A DNA stretch of 64,000 nucleotides from Variovorax davisae (GTDB taxonomy: Bacteria; Pseudomonadota; Gammaproteobacteria; Burkholderiales; Burkholderiaceae_C), in NCBI RefSeq assembly GCF_030316845.1, contig NZ_JASZYS010000009.1, positions 124,001 through 188,000 of the forward strand, written 5' to 3'. The notes beneath the pieces are model-generated. The model did not search any database, was not told the origin of the DNA, and saw only the letters and a program-made list of their open reading frames with translations. Both the position numbers and the translations under genes were made by a program. How positions within the stretch are numbered: the stretch's first letter is position 1; the number at the start of each line of letters is the position of its first letter. Shown here one piece after another: positions 8,910-19,306 of this stretch.

Positions 8910-9835
8910 GACGCGGCCTCCTCCTCGGACTTGAGCAGGTCGGAGGCCAGCTCGCGCGTCAGCGCGGCGACGTCGTCGCGCTGCTTGAACAGGATGCCGG
9001 CGGTGTCGGCCACCACCTCGGGGTCGAGCTCGACCGTGTCGAGCGCGATCAGGGCCTTGGCCCACTCGACGCTCTCGGCGATGCCCGGCGCCCGCTGGAA
9101 GGCGCTGGCGAACGGGGCCGAGCGCAGCCGGCCGACGAAGGCCGCGACCTGCTCCGACAGCACGCGGCCGGCCTCGGGCACCTGGGCCCGCACGATCGCC
9201 AGCTCGCGTTCGCGCTCCGGATAGTCGAGCCAGTGATAGAGGCAGCGCCGCTTGACCGCGTCGTTGAGTTCGCGCGTGCGGTTGCTGGTGAGCAGGGTGA
9301 CCGGCGGCACCAGCGCCCGCACCGTGCCCAGTTCGGGGATGCTGACCTGGTATTCGCCGAGGTATTCGAGCAGGAAGGCCTCGAAGGGCTCGTCGGCGCG
9401 GTCGACCTCGTCGATCAGCAGCACCGCGCCCGGCGGCGCGGCCTGCAGCGCCTGCAGCAGCGGCCGGCGGATCAGGTAGCGCGGCTGGTAGACCTCGGAC
9501 TCGATGTCGCTCGATGCGCCCTGGGCCTCGGCGGCCCGCATGTGGAGCAGCTGGGCCGCGTAGTTCCACTCGTAGAGCGCCTCGCGCTGCTCGAGCCCGT
9601 CGTAGCACTGCAGGCGCAGGAGTTCGCGCCCGAGCGCCGCCGACAGGGCCTTCGCCAGCTCGGTCTTGCCGACCCCGGGCTCGCCCTCGAGCAGCAGCGG
9701 ACGCTGCAGCTTGAGGGCCAGGAACACCGCGGTCGCCAGCCGTCGATCGGCGTAGTAGCCGACGCCCTGCAGCGCCTGCACGACCGCATCGATGGAGGAA
9801 AAAGGCGAGGTCGCGGCAGGCGTCGATTCGGTCAT
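8906..9835 (-). CDS. coxD: MoxR-family AAA+ ATPase (CoxD-like)
   Basis: 309 residues. Walker A is GEPGVGKTEL, Walker B is LLIDEVDRA, and sensor 1 is TSNRTRELND, in the order typical of the MoxR subfamily, which works as a chaperone with VWA partners. The C-terminal helical lid follows (VEWAKALIALD). It is encoded directly before its probable VWA partner and overlaps it by TTGA. The role inferred from cox operons is ATP-driven maturation of the molybdenum centre encoded upstream. Confidence 0.9.
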   Translation of the reverse strand: MTESTPAATSPFSSIDAVVQALQGVGYYADRRLATAVFLALKLQRPLLLEGEPGVGKTELAKALSAALGRELLRLQCYDGLEQREALYEWNYAAQLLHMRAAEAQGASSDIESEVYQPRYLIRRPLLQALQAAPPGAVLLIDEVDRADEPFEAFLLEYLGEYQVSIPELGTVRALVPPVTLLTSNRTRELNDAVKRRCLYHWLDYPERERELAIVRAQVPEAGRVLSEQVAAFVGRLRSAPFASAFQRAPGIAESVEWAKALIALDTVELDPEVVADTAGILFKQRDDVAALTRELASDLLKSEEEAAS

Positions 9836-9844
9836 CGAAAGAGC

Positions 9845-10636
9845 TTAGCCCAGGGCCTGTGTCACGGCGCGCTGGGTCAGCACCGAGATCAGGTTCGCCC
9901 GGTAGTCGGCCGAGGCATGCAGGTCGCTGTTGAGGTCGGAGGCATCGATCTTGACGCCGGCGGCGGACTCCGCCGTGAAAGCCTTGTTCAGCGCGTCCTC
10001 GAGGCCCTGGTGGCGGAACACGCCATTGCCCGCGCCGGTGACCGCCACCCGCACGCCACTCGGGTACTGCGCGAGGAACACGCCGACCAGCGGAAAGTTC
10101 GACGCCTTCTGGCGCAGCTTGACGTAGGCGGCCCGCTGCGGGATCGGGAAGCGGATCGCCTTGATCAGCTCGCCGTCTTCGAGGGCCGTCGTGAAGAGCC
10201 CCTGGAAGAAGTCGTCGGCCGCGATCTCGCGCTGGCTGGTGATGACGGTGGCGCCCGAACCGAGCACCGCGCTCGGGTAGCAGGCCGCGGGGTCGTTGTT
10301 GGCGACCGAGCCGCCGAGCGTACCCATGGCCCGGACCTGCCGGTCGCCGATGCGCGAGGCGAGGTCGGCCAGCGCCGAGTAGGCGGCCTTGACCTCGGCG
10401 TTGTTGGCCACATCGAGATGGCGCGACATGGCACCGATCACGAGGGTGTCTGCGGACTTGCTGATCCCGGTGAGCTCCTTGACGCCGCTCAGGTCGGCCA
10501 GTTGCTCCGGGGCCGAGAGGCGCAGCTTCATGGAAGCCAGCAGGGTCTGGCCGCCGGCCAGCGGCTTGGCGCCCGCAGCGGCCAGCTTGACCGCGTCGGC
10601 CAGGGTGGCGGGACGTTCGAGGGTGAAGGCGTACAT
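9845..10636 (-). CDS. FAD-binding medium subunit of molybdenum hydroxylase (CoxM/CutM type)
   Basis: 263 residues. The FAD-binding motifs are present: LAGGQTLLASMKLRL near the start (the AGGQSLL motif of CoxM), and MGTLGGSVANNDPAA near residue 110 (the TIGGN-like motif). The C-terminal CO-dehydrogenase flavoprotein domain carries PLVGVFLA and AVTGAGNGVFR. It transfers electrons from the 2Fe-2S subunit to an acceptor through FAD. It lies 20 bases after the large-subunit gene. The subunit order (small, large, medium) differs from the classical coxMSL order. Confidence 0.9.
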   Translation of the reverse strand: MYAFTLERPATLADAVKLAAAGAKPLAGGQTLLASMKLRLSAPEQLADLSGVKELTGISKSADTLVIGAMSRHLDVANNAEVKAAYSALADLASRIGDRQVRAMGTLGGSVANNDPAACYPSAVLGSGATVITSQREIAADDFFQGLFTTALEDGELIKAIRFPIPQRAAYVKLRQKASNFPLVGVFLAQYPSGVRVAVTGAGNGVFRHQGLEDALNKAFTAESAAGVKIDASDLNSDLHASADYRANLISVLTQRAVTQALG

Positions 10637-10656
10637 GGTGTTTTTTCCTTCGCTGT

Positions 10657-13098
<2,442 letters not shown>

Positions 13099-13108
13099 GT
13101 CGTGCTCC

Positions 13109-13603
13109 TCAGGCCGTGGCCGTGGCTTTGGCGGGCGCGGCGGCCATCGCCTCGCCGCCCATCTGGACCGCCTTGACGATGTTCTGGTAGCCGGTGCAGC
13201 GGCACAGGTTGCCGTCGAGCAGCTCGCGGATCTCGGTCTCGCTCGACTTCGGATGGTGGGTGCACAGGTCGATGGCGCTCATCACCATGCCCGGCGTGCA
13301 GAAGCCGCATTGCAGGCCGTGGCACTCCTTGAAGGCGGCCTGCATCGGGTGCATGGTGCCGTCGGGTTGGGCGATGCCCTCGATGGTGGTGATCTCGGCG
13401 CCGGCCACCTGCGCAACCAGCACGTTGCACGACTTGACCGCGCGGCCGTTGACGTGGACGGTGCAGGCGCCGCACTGCGCGGTGTCGCAGCCCACATGCG
13501 TTCCGGTCAGGTGGAGATGCTCGCGAATCGCTTGCACAAGGAAGGTGTTCGGGGGGGCGTCGACCGTGACCTCGCGGCCGTTGACCGTGAAAGGAACCTG
13601 CAT
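13109..13603 (-). CDS. 2Fe-2S small subunit of molybdenum hydroxylase (CoxS type)
   Basis: 164 residues. The plant-ferredoxin-type cluster is GCDTAQCGACTV plus the later Cys in VKSCNVL, and the second, all-helical cluster is LQCGFCTPGM with LCRCTGYQNIV. These eight cysteines are diagnostic for the small subunit of the xanthine oxidase family. The start at 13603 is preferred over longer in-frame options because a GGAGA ribosome binding site lies just upstream and the protein then begins MQVPFTVNGREV, normal for the family. It is the first gene of the operon that runs to 6086. Confidence 0.93.
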   Translation of the reverse strand: MQVPFTVNGREVTVDAPPNTFLVQAIREHLHLTGTHVGCDTAQCGACTVHVNGRAVKSCNVLVAQVAGAEITTIEGIAQPDGTMHPMQAAFKECHGLQCGFCTPGMVMSAIDLCTHHPKSSETEIRELLDGNLCRCTGYQNIVKAVQMGGEAMAAAPAKATATA

Positions 13604-13784
13604 GTGGCTGTCTCCGTTGTAGGTGATGGCTGAACTTCGGCCGCATGATCTTGGACGGCCGGCCAAGGCACGATCCTAGGCAAAACCCTAGGCGCTTGCG
13701 CGTTGTCCTTGAAATTCTCAAAATGAAACAGCTCGCCCTTCGGCGAGTCCCGAACAGGCGCCGCTCAGGCCCGATGCCCACACG
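13604..13784. promoter_or_regulatory. Divergent control region of the Mo hydroxylase operon and its regulator
   Basis: A 181-base region between oppositely directed genes. It holds two copies of the palindrome CCTAGG at 13675-13680 and 13687-13692, 12 bases centre to centre, next to GGCCGGCC at about 13657-13664. An AT-rich patch at 13708-13730 contains TGAAACA, a half-site seen for AcoR-type activators. A perfect hairpin CTCGCC-CTTC-GGCGAG lies at 13732-13747. I see no convincing sigma-54 promoter. The region most likely carries the promoters of both genes and the operator of the GAF-HTH regulator; the exact sites are inference. Confidence 0.5.
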
Positions 13785-14903
13785 ATGACGCCCTCTTTCG
13801 CTTCGCCGCCGCCCGAGCGCGCCCTGTCGATCGCCCAGGCGCGCCGCGCCTGGATCGACGGCGAGCGCCCGGCCGATGCATTGGCGGCGCCCGTCGAACC
13901 CTGGCTGGTGCGCTCCTGGCAGCGCTGCCTGGCCGCCGGGCACCGCCCGCGGCAGCACGTGAGCTTCGATCCGGTGTCGGCCGAGCAGGCGCGGCGGGTG
14001 GCCGAGCGCAACCGCGCGCTCGTGGCGGCGGCGCGACCGGTGCTCGACCGCCTGTCACGGGCAATCGCCGACACCCGCTATTTCGCCATCCTGACCGACG
14101 CCGACGGCATCGTGGTCGACGTCGGTGCCCTGCCCGCAGGCAGCGACCCGGCCGCGCGCCATGCGCGCGACATCGCGCGCGTCGGCGTCGACCTGTCGGA
14201 GCGCGCCGTCGGCACCACGGCGATCGGTGCGGCGCTGGCCGAACAGGCCGCGGTCTGGCTGCATCGCGGCGAGCATTTCTTCGACGACACCAGCATCTAC
14301 AGCTGCGCCGGCGCGCCGCTGTTCGGCCCGCGGGGCGAATGCATCGGGATGCTCGACCTGACCGGGGTCCAGGTGGTCGAGCGGCCCGAACTGCGCCATC
14401 TGGCGGCTTCATCGGCCCGCAGCATCGAGAACGCGCTGGTGCAAGGCCACCCCTGCGAGCTGCTGCTGCAGATCGGCTGGCCGGGCAGCGTCGCCGGCAC
14501 CGACACCGAAGGCCTGCTGTGCGTCGACGCCGACGGCAGCATCAGCGGGGCCAACGCCGCCGCGCGCCAGATGCTGCACCAGCCGCTCGGCGGGCGACCG
14601 TCGCTCCATTGCAACGACCTCTTCGCGCTGCCGCCGCAAATGCTGTTCGATGCCGCCCGGCGCGGCGACGCCGTGCTCGAGGTGCCGCTGTGGTCGGGCC
14701 TGCGGGTCCAGGCCCGGCCGCGGCTGGCGCGGCAGCCCCGGCCGGGCGCGGTCGCCGGCGCCCCTGCGCCGCGGCTGCGCGACGTCGAGTCGGCCCTGAT
14801 CCGCAAGGCCGTCGACGACGCCCGCGGCAACGTGGCGGAGGCCGCGCGGGCACTGGGCATCAGCCGCGCCACCGTCTACAGAAAGCTCGGCCGGGGTCGC
14901 TGA
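13785..14903 (+). CDS. GAF-domain transcriptional regulator with Fis-type HTH, no AAA+ domain
   Basis: 372 residues. The N-terminal region resembles AcoR-type activators (VRSWQRCLAAGHRP, then a GAF domain with VGTTAIGAALAE and GECIGMLDLTG). The C terminus is a Fis-type helix-turn-helix: RKAVDDARGNVAEAARALGI followed by SRATVYRKLG. The central sigma-54-interacting AAA+ ATPase domain of AcoR/NtrC proteins is absent, and the region between GAF and HTH is only about 140 residues with no Walker motifs. It may thus act on sigma-70 promoters or as a repressor. It is divergent from the Mo hydroxylase operon and is its probable regulator, sensing a small ligand through GAF. Confidence 0.85.
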   Translation: MTPSFASPPPERALSIAQARRAWIDGERPADALAAPVEPWLVRSWQRCLAAGHRPRQHVSFDPVSAEQARRVAERNRALVAAARPVLDRLSRAIADTRYFAILTDADGIVVDVGALPAGSDPAARHARDIARVGVDLSERAVGTTAIGAALAEQAAVWLHRGEHFFDDTSIYSCAGAPLFGPRGECIGMLDLTGVQVVERPELRHLAASSARSIENALVQGHPCELLLQIGWPGSVAGTDTEGLLCVDADGSISGANAAARQMLHQPLGGRPSLHCNDLFALPPQMLFDAARRGDAVLEVPLWSGLRVQARPRLARQPRPGAVAGAPAPRLRDVESALIRKAVDDARGNVAEAARALGISRATVYRKLGRGR

Positions 14904-14929
14904 CGGACCCACGCCCGGCATCGCCCTAG

Positions 14930-14959
14930 TGACAGTTTTACAAATTGTTGCTATTGTCA
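14930..14959. promoter_or_regulatory. Inverted repeat and AT-rich promoter region before the binding-protein gene
   Basis: The arms TGACA (14930-14934) and TGTCA (14955-14959) flank an AT-rich core containing the near-palindrome ACAAATTGT, which stands out in this GC-rich window. A possible promoter overlaps it: TTGTTG as -35 and TAAAAC as -10 with a 17-base spacer, ending about 40 bases before the ATG at 15012. The layout suggests an operator covering the promoter, perhaps for the GAF-HTH regulator encoded just upstream; this is inference. Confidence 0.4.
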
Positions 14960-15011
14960 GCGTCTGTTAAAACCCGCGCGCCGAATCCGGCGGCCTGATT
15001 GGACGTTGACC

Positions 15012-16181
15012 ATGCGTGAGCCTGAGGCCAATAGCTTTTCCCTGCCGTCGAAACCCACCCGGCGCCAGGTCATCACCCGCATCGCCGGCGCCGCCGGCCT
15101 TGCAGCCGCGGCCGGCTTCGGACTGCCGGTGTTCGCCCAGGCCCGGACCCTGCGCATCGGCGCCTCGTTCGACAACAGCAGCGTCGAGAAGGCCAACGGC
15201 ATCGCCCTGTTCGTGGGATCGTCGGCCTACTTCAACGCCCTGAACCGGGCCGGCGGCATCAACGGCACGAAGGTCGAGCTGGTGATGGCCGACGACCAGT
15301 TCAAGCCGGACATCGCCAAGTCCAACGCCCTCGCCTTCGCCGCCGACAGCTCGGTGCTGGCCATGGTGCACCCGCTGGGCACGCGGCAGACCGCCGAGAT
15401 CAGCGATGCCGTGCCCGGCATGGCCGTGGTCGGCCCGAACACCGGCACGGTCTCGCTGCGCAAGAAGGCGGCGCCCAACACCTTCTGGGTGCGCGCCAAC
15501 TACGACCAGGAACTCGACCGCCTGATCGCCACCGCCTCCGTGCTGGGCCAGTCGCGCATCGGCATCGTCTATTCGGAAGACCCGCTGGGCCAGTCGCTGC
15601 TGGCGGGTTTCAAGGCCGCGCTCGCCAAGGCCAAGCTCGAGCCCGCGGTGGTCGCCAGCACGCCGAGCACGACCAGCATGGAGGTCGACGCCGCCGCCGC
15701 CAAGATCGCTGCGGCCGAGCCGCAGATCGTCATCATCGGCCTGGCCGGGACCGCGCCGGCCTTCGTTCGCGCCCTGCGCAAGGCCGGCGGCAAGAGCAGT
15801 GCCTACGGCCTGTCGATCACGGCCAGCGCGCTCGGCGCGATGGGCGACCTGGCCCATGGCCTGGGCTTCGCGATCGTCGTGCCCTCGCCCTTCGCGACCA
15901 AGTTCGAGATCGTGCGCCGCTACCAGGCCGACATGCTGGCCAGTGGCGTCAAGGAGTTCTCGCTGCCGAGCCTGGAGGGCTACATGGACGCCTGCGTCCT
16001 GGGCGAGGGCCTGCGCCGCGCCGGTCCGTCGCCGACGCGCGCCGGCCTGATCGCCGCGCTGGAGCACATCGAGGCCTACGACCTCGGCGGCGTGAAGATC
16101 AACTACGGCCGCGGCAACCGCGAAGGCAACCAGTTCGTGGATGTCGCCGTGATCAGCTCCAACGGCCGGCTGCTCAGCTGA
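15012..16181 (+). CDS. ABC transporter substrate-binding protein, branched-chain amino acid / amide type (orphan)
   Basis: 389 residues. A long N-terminal export signal contains an RR pair (TRRQVITRIAGAAGL) and ends near VFAQA, which fits Tat or Sec export. The mature part is a type I periplasmic binding fold (Peripla_BP_6): LRIGASFDNSSV, FNALNRAGGINGTKVELV and DDQFKPDIAKSNA. No permease or ATPase gene lies beside it. An alternative TTG start 6 bases upstream exists, but ATG at 15012 is preferred. The ligand is unknown. The gene follows the GAF-HTH regulator, so it may take up a compound linked to the Mo hydroxylase (inference). Confidence 0.85.
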   Translation: MREPEANSFSLPSKPTRRQVITRIAGAAGLAAAAGFGLPVFAQARTLRIGASFDNSSVEKANGIALFVGSSAYFNALNRAGGINGTKVELVMADDQFKPDIAKSNALAFAADSSVLAMVHPLGTRQTAEISDAVPGMAVVGPNTGTVSLRKKAAPNTFWVRANYDQELDRLIATASVLGQSRIGIVYSEDPLGQSLLAGFKAALAKAKLEPAVVASTPSTTSMEVDAAAAKIAAAEPQIVIIGLAGTAPAFVRALRKAGGKSSAYGLSITASALGAMGDLAHGLGFAIVVPSPFATKFEIVRRYQADMLASGVKEFSLPSLEGYMDACVLGEGLRRAGPSPTRAGLIAALEHIEAYDLGGVKINYGRGNREGNQFVDVAVISSNGRLLS

Positions 16182-16236
16182 GCGCCCCCGGCGGCGGCCG
16201 CGAGCGGGTTTCTTGCGGCTCGCGCAGAATCGCCGG

Positions 16237-16563
16237 ATGAGTTCAAGCTATTCAACGCTCGCGCCTTCGCGCGAAGAGGTCGACGCGCTGCCCGGCCCCA
16301 CGCTGGTCGAGTTCGGCACCGACTGGTGCGGCTTCTGCAAGGCGGCGCAGCCGCTGCTGGCCGAATCGCTGGCCGCGGCACCCGCGCTGCGCCACCTGAA
16401 GATCGAAGACGGCAGCGGTCGCGCGCTGGGCCGCTCGTTCAAGGTCAAGCTGTGGCCGACGCTGGTCTTCCTGCGCGACGGCCAGGAGGTCGGCCGGCTG
16501 GTTCGACCGGACAGCGCGGCGTCGATCCGGCAGGAACTCGACCGGCTCGGCACGGCGGCCTGA
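16237..16563 (+). CDS. Thioredoxin-family protein
   Basis: 108 residues. It has the thioredoxin layout: a strand LVEFGTDW followed by the redox motif CGFC, a central KLWPTLVFLRDG containing the conserved cis-Pro, and GRLVRPDSAASI. The WCGFC active site differs from the WCGPC of canonical thioredoxin, so it is a thioredoxin-like reductant of unknown partner. No signal peptide is seen, so it is cytoplasmic. The start at 16237 is chosen over an in-frame ATG 24 bases upstream because the latter gives a non-conserved basic extension. A -10-like CAGAAT ends 6 bases before the ATG, hinting at a nearly leaderless message. Confidence 0.85.
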   Translation: MSSSYSTLAPSREEVDALPGPTLVEFGTDWCGFCKAAQPLLAESLAAAPALRHLKIEDGSGRALGRSFKVKLWPTLVFLRDGQEVGRLVRPDSAASIRQELDRLGTAA

Positions 16564-16571
16564 GAACCCGG

Positions 16572-17351
16572 TCAACCGGGCAGCGCCACCACCACGGCCG
16601 CCTCGTCGACCGCGGCCAGCACGCGCTGGCGCCCGCGCAGCGCCGTGCCGCTGGGCGCGAAGCCCACCAGTTGCAGGCCGCCTTCGAGTGCCACCGAGAT
16701 CTCGTCGCCATCGTCGCCCCGCGCCACGCCGGCGACCACGCCCACCACGTGATTGCCTTTGGGGCGGCCCTCGGCCGAGGCCCGCTCGACCCGCACGGCG
16801 GTCGCCTTGCACAGCGCGATCGCCTGCATGCCTTCGGCCAGCCCGAGCAGCTCCGCGCTCTCCCGCGTGATGCGGGCGGCGATGCGCTGGCTGCCGCCCA
16901 GCGCCAGGCGCACCCGCACCAGCCGGCCGGTCGACTCGACCGCCTCGACGGTGGCCGGCAGCTGGTTGCGCATGCTGGTGCGGATCGCGAGCCGCGCCAC
17001 CGCCGTGCCGGCGCCCGCCCCTCCTGCCGCTTCGGCGCCCGTCTGCACTGCGCGCCGCGCCAGGTCCAGCGCCTGCGCGAGTTCGAGCAGTTGCGCGCCA
17101 TGCGCCGTCAAGGTGGCGCCGCCACCGCCGGCACCGCCGACGGCGCTCGCCACCAGGGGAACGCCGGCCAGGTTGGTCAGGGTCGCGACCGCCTGCCAGG
17201 CGGCCTTGTAGCTGACGCCGGCGTCGCGCGCGGCCTGCGAAATGCTGCCGCTGCGGCCGATGCCGCGCAGGATCTCGATGCGCTTGTCGCTCATGCCGTG
17301 GCCGAGCGCGTCGCCGAAGCGGGGGGATGCGGTTGCAGGTGCTTTCGCCAT
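16572..17351 (-). CDS. modE: ModE-type molybdate-responsive regulator with TOBE (Mop) domains
   Basis: 259 residues. The N-terminal winged HTH is ModE-like: RIEILRGIGRSGSISQAARD followed by AGVSYKAAWQAVATL. The C-terminal half holds two Mop/TOBE repeats: SMRNQLPATVEAVES with SAELLGLAEGMQAIALCKAT, and GNHVVGVVAGVARG with FAPSGTALRGRQRVLAAV. Such proteins dimerise, bind molybdate or tungstate between TOBE domains, and repress mod-type transport genes or adjust Mo enzyme expression. The start at 17351 is the first ATG of the conserved region. No mod transporter genes are adjacent, but the window also has a Mo hydroxylase operon and a Tup transporter, which are plausible targets. Confidence 0.88.
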   Translation of the reverse strand: MAKAPATASPRFGDALGHGMSDKRIEILRGIGRSGSISQAARDAGVSYKAAWQAVATLTNLAGVPLVASAVGGAGGGGATLTAHGAQLLELAQALDLARRAVQTGAEAAGGAGAGTAVARLAIRTSMRNQLPATVEAVESTGRLVRVRLALGGSQRIAARITRESAELLGLAEGMQAIALCKATAVRVERASAEGRPKGNHVVGVVAGVARGDDGDEISVALEGGLQLVGFAPSGTALRGRQRVLAAVDEAAVVVALPG

Positions 17352-17392
17352 GCCGGCATTGTGCCGATGGCCCGCACCCGCCCCGCCGCGGA

Positions 17393-17770
17393 TCAGGCGC
17401 CGACCGGCACCTTGTCCAGGAAGCCGGTGACCGATTGCAGCCGGCCGGCGTCGAGCTGCGCGAAGTCGGTGCCCGCTATCAGGTCCTCGGCGCCGCTCGG
17501 CCCCAGGGTCCACGAGAAGCGCAGCCGGTCGCCGTGCGCGTCGGGCTGGCCCTTGAGCGCGAAGCGAAAGCCGGGAAAGCGCTCCTGCACGCCGCCGACC
17601 AGCGCGCTGATCTGCGGGCGGCCGCTGGCCTGCGCCAGCGGATCGACATAGCGCGCGTCCTCGGTCCAATGGGTTTCGAGCAGCTTCAGGCGGCGCTCGG
17701 CATCGGTCTCGTTCCAGACGGCGATGTAGTGCTCGGCCACGCGGGTGGCATCGATGGCGGCGGTGTTCAT
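17393..17770 (-). CDS. NTF2-like / SnoaL-like domain protein
   Basis: 125 residues of a single cone-shaped alpha+beta NTF2-like fold: an N-terminal helix (HYIAVWNETDAERRLKLLE), then HWTEDARYVDPL, and later strands GFRFALKGQPDAHGDRLRF and SVTGFLDKVP. The family includes polyketide cyclases, isomerases and ligand-binding proteins, and the specific role cannot be read from sequence. It lies 95 bases downstream of dadA on the same strand, with an intervening inverted repeat, so co-transcription is uncertain. Confidence 0.75.
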   Translation of the reverse strand: MNTAAIDATRVAEHYIAVWNETDAERRLKLLETHWTEDARYVDPLAQASGRPQISALVGGVQERFPGFRFALKGQPDAHGDRLRFSWTLGPSGAEDLIAGTDFAQLDAGRLQSVTGFLDKVPVGA

Positions 17771-17844
17771 GGCGGTTCCTTTCGATTCACGACCCGCAAC
17801 AGCGCGGGGTGGATGAATGGTCGCCGTGCGGCCCGCGCGGGTCG

Positions 17845-17861
17845 ATGACCCCGGAGGTCAT
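17845..17861. repeat. Perfect inverted repeat after dadA
   Basis: ATGACC-CCGGA-GGTCAT: 6-base arms and a 5-base loop, starting 5 bases beyond the dadA stop on the minus strand. It could form an RNA hairpin at the dadA 3' end, or be a protein site. There is no T-run after it, so it is not a standard intrinsic terminator. Confidence 0.4.
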
Positions 17862-17865
17862 GCCC

Positions 17866-19176
17866 TCAGGCCGGCACGCCTTGCGGGCGGCCCGCGCTGG
17901 CCCGTCCCGGCGCGGCCGTCAGATAGCGATCGACCGACAGCCCGTCGGTGCGGATGTCCGGCCGCCGTCCCATGACCTGGTCGGCCACCAGCTTGCCGGA
18001 GCCGCAGGCCATGGTCCAGCCCAGCGTGCCGTGGCCGGTGTTGAGGAACAGGTTGCCGTAGCGGGTCGGGCCGACGATCGGCGTGCTGTCGGGCGTCATC
18101 GGCCGCAGGCCGGTCCAGAAGCTGGCGCGCGGCAGGTCGCCGCAGGGGAACAGGTCGGTGATGACCCGCTCCAGGGTTTCGCGCCTGCGCGGATTCAGGC
18201 GCAGGTCGAAGCCGCCGAGCTCGGCCATGCCGCCGACCCGGATGCGGTCGTCGAAGCGCGTGACCGCGACCTTGAATGTCTCGTCGAGCACCGTGGACTG
18301 CGGCGCCAGCGCGGGATCGACCAGCGGCACCGTCAGCGAATAGCCCTTGACCGGATAGACCGGGATGTCGAGCCCGAGCGGCGCGATGAAGTCGCGCGAA
18401 TAGCTGCCGAAGGCCAGCACGTAGCGGTCGGCGCTGAGCACCTCGCCCGCCGCGCCGCCCAGGCGCACGCCGGTGATCCGGCCGCCTTCGCTGACCAGGC
18501 CGTCGACCGGTTGGTCGAAGCGGAAGTCGACGCCCAGCCCGCGGGCGATCGTGGCCAGGCCCTGGGTGAACAGGTTGCAGTCACCGGTCTCGTCGTTCGG
18601 CAGGTGCAGGCCGCCGGCGAGCAGGTTGCCGGTGCGCGCCAGGGCGGGTTCGACGCTCGCCAGGCGGCTGCGGTCGAGCAGCGTGTAGGGCACGCCGCAT
18701 TCGTCAAGCACGGCCAGGTCGCGCTGCACCGCATCGAGCTGCGCCTGGGTGCGGAACAGCTGCAGGGTGCCCTGGGTGCGCTGCTCGTAGCGGATGCCGG
18801 TGTCGGCGCGCAGCGCGCGCAGGCAGTCGCGGCTGTATTCGGCCACGCGCATCATGCGCTCCTTGTTGAGCGCATAGCGATCGGGCGAGCAGTTGCGCAG
18901 CATCTGCGCCATCCAGCGCAGCTGGAACAGCGAGCCGTCGGGACGGATCGACAGCGGCGCGTGCTTCTGGAACATCCACTTGAGGGCCTTGAGCGGGATG
19001 CCCGGCGCCGCCCAGGGCGTCGAGTAGCCGGGCGAGACCTGGCCGGCATTGGCGAAGCTGGTTTCCTGCGCCGGGCCGCCCTGGCGATCGATCAGGGTCA
19101 CCTCGGCGCCGTTGCGCGCCAGGTAATACGCGGTGGTCACGCCGATCACACCACCGCCCAGAACGATCACTTTCAT
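17866..19176 (-). CDS. dadA: D-amino acid dehydrogenase
   Basis: 436 residues, close to the 430-435 of DadA. The FAD-binding Rossmann motif is VIVLGGGVIGVTTAYYLARN at the N terminus. DadA signatures follow: ETSFANAGQVSPGYSTPWAA, FQLRWMAQMLRNC, YPVKGYSLTVP and TGLRPMTPDSTPIVGPT, with NTGHGTLGWTMACGSG at the C terminus. The enzyme oxidatively deaminates D-amino acids such as D-alanine at the inner face of the membrane and passes electrons to the respiratory chain. It is divergent from an Lrp-family gene, the usual DadR-type arrangement. No alanine racemase gene (dadX) is adjacent. Confidence 0.93.
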   Translation of the reverse strand: MKVIVLGGGVIGVTTAYYLARNGAEVTLIDRQGGPAQETSFANAGQVSPGYSTPWAAPGIPLKALKWMFQKHAPLSIRPDGSLFQLRWMAQMLRNCSPDRYALNKERMMRVAEYSRDCLRALRADTGIRYEQRTQGTLQLFRTQAQLDAVQRDLAVLDECGVPYTLLDRSRLASVEPALARTGNLLAGGLHLPNDETGDCNLFTQGLATIARGLGVDFRFDQPVDGLVSEGGRITGVRLGGAAGEVLSADRYVLAFGSYSRDFIAPLGLDIPVYPVKGYSLTVPLVDPALAPQSTVLDETFKVAVTRFDDRIRVGGMAELGGFDLRLNPRRRETLERVITDLFPCGDLPRASFWTGLRPMTPDSTPIVGPTRYGNLFLNTGHGTLGWTMACGSGKLVADQVMGRRPDIRTDGLSVDRYLTAAPGRASAGRPQGVPA

Positions 19177-19306
19177 CGCAAAACTCCAAGGACGCAGGAA
19201 AGGAGTCAATGTTATGAATTGATCATCGATAAACTCCACTGAATTTTTGCCAATTCGCAGTGTTTTCAGCTGCTTCCAGCCTGCCAGAAGGCCCCCTAGG
19301 AGTGAA
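19177..19306. promoter_or_regulatory. Divergent dadA / Lrp-type regulator control region
   Basis: 130 bases, AT-rich by the standard of this window around 19205-19265 (for example ATGAATTGATCATCGATAAA with overlapping TGATCA and ATCGAT palindromes). This is the expected position for Lrp-type binding sites and for the promoters of both genes. A clear AGGAG ribosome binding site for the regulator lies at 19298-19302. Confidence 0.5.

Noticed and set aside
13604..13784. Sigma-54 promoter for the Mo hydroxylase operon
   Set aside because: No good GG-N10-GC element with the flanking consensus was found on the minus strand, and the regulator lacks the ATPase domain.
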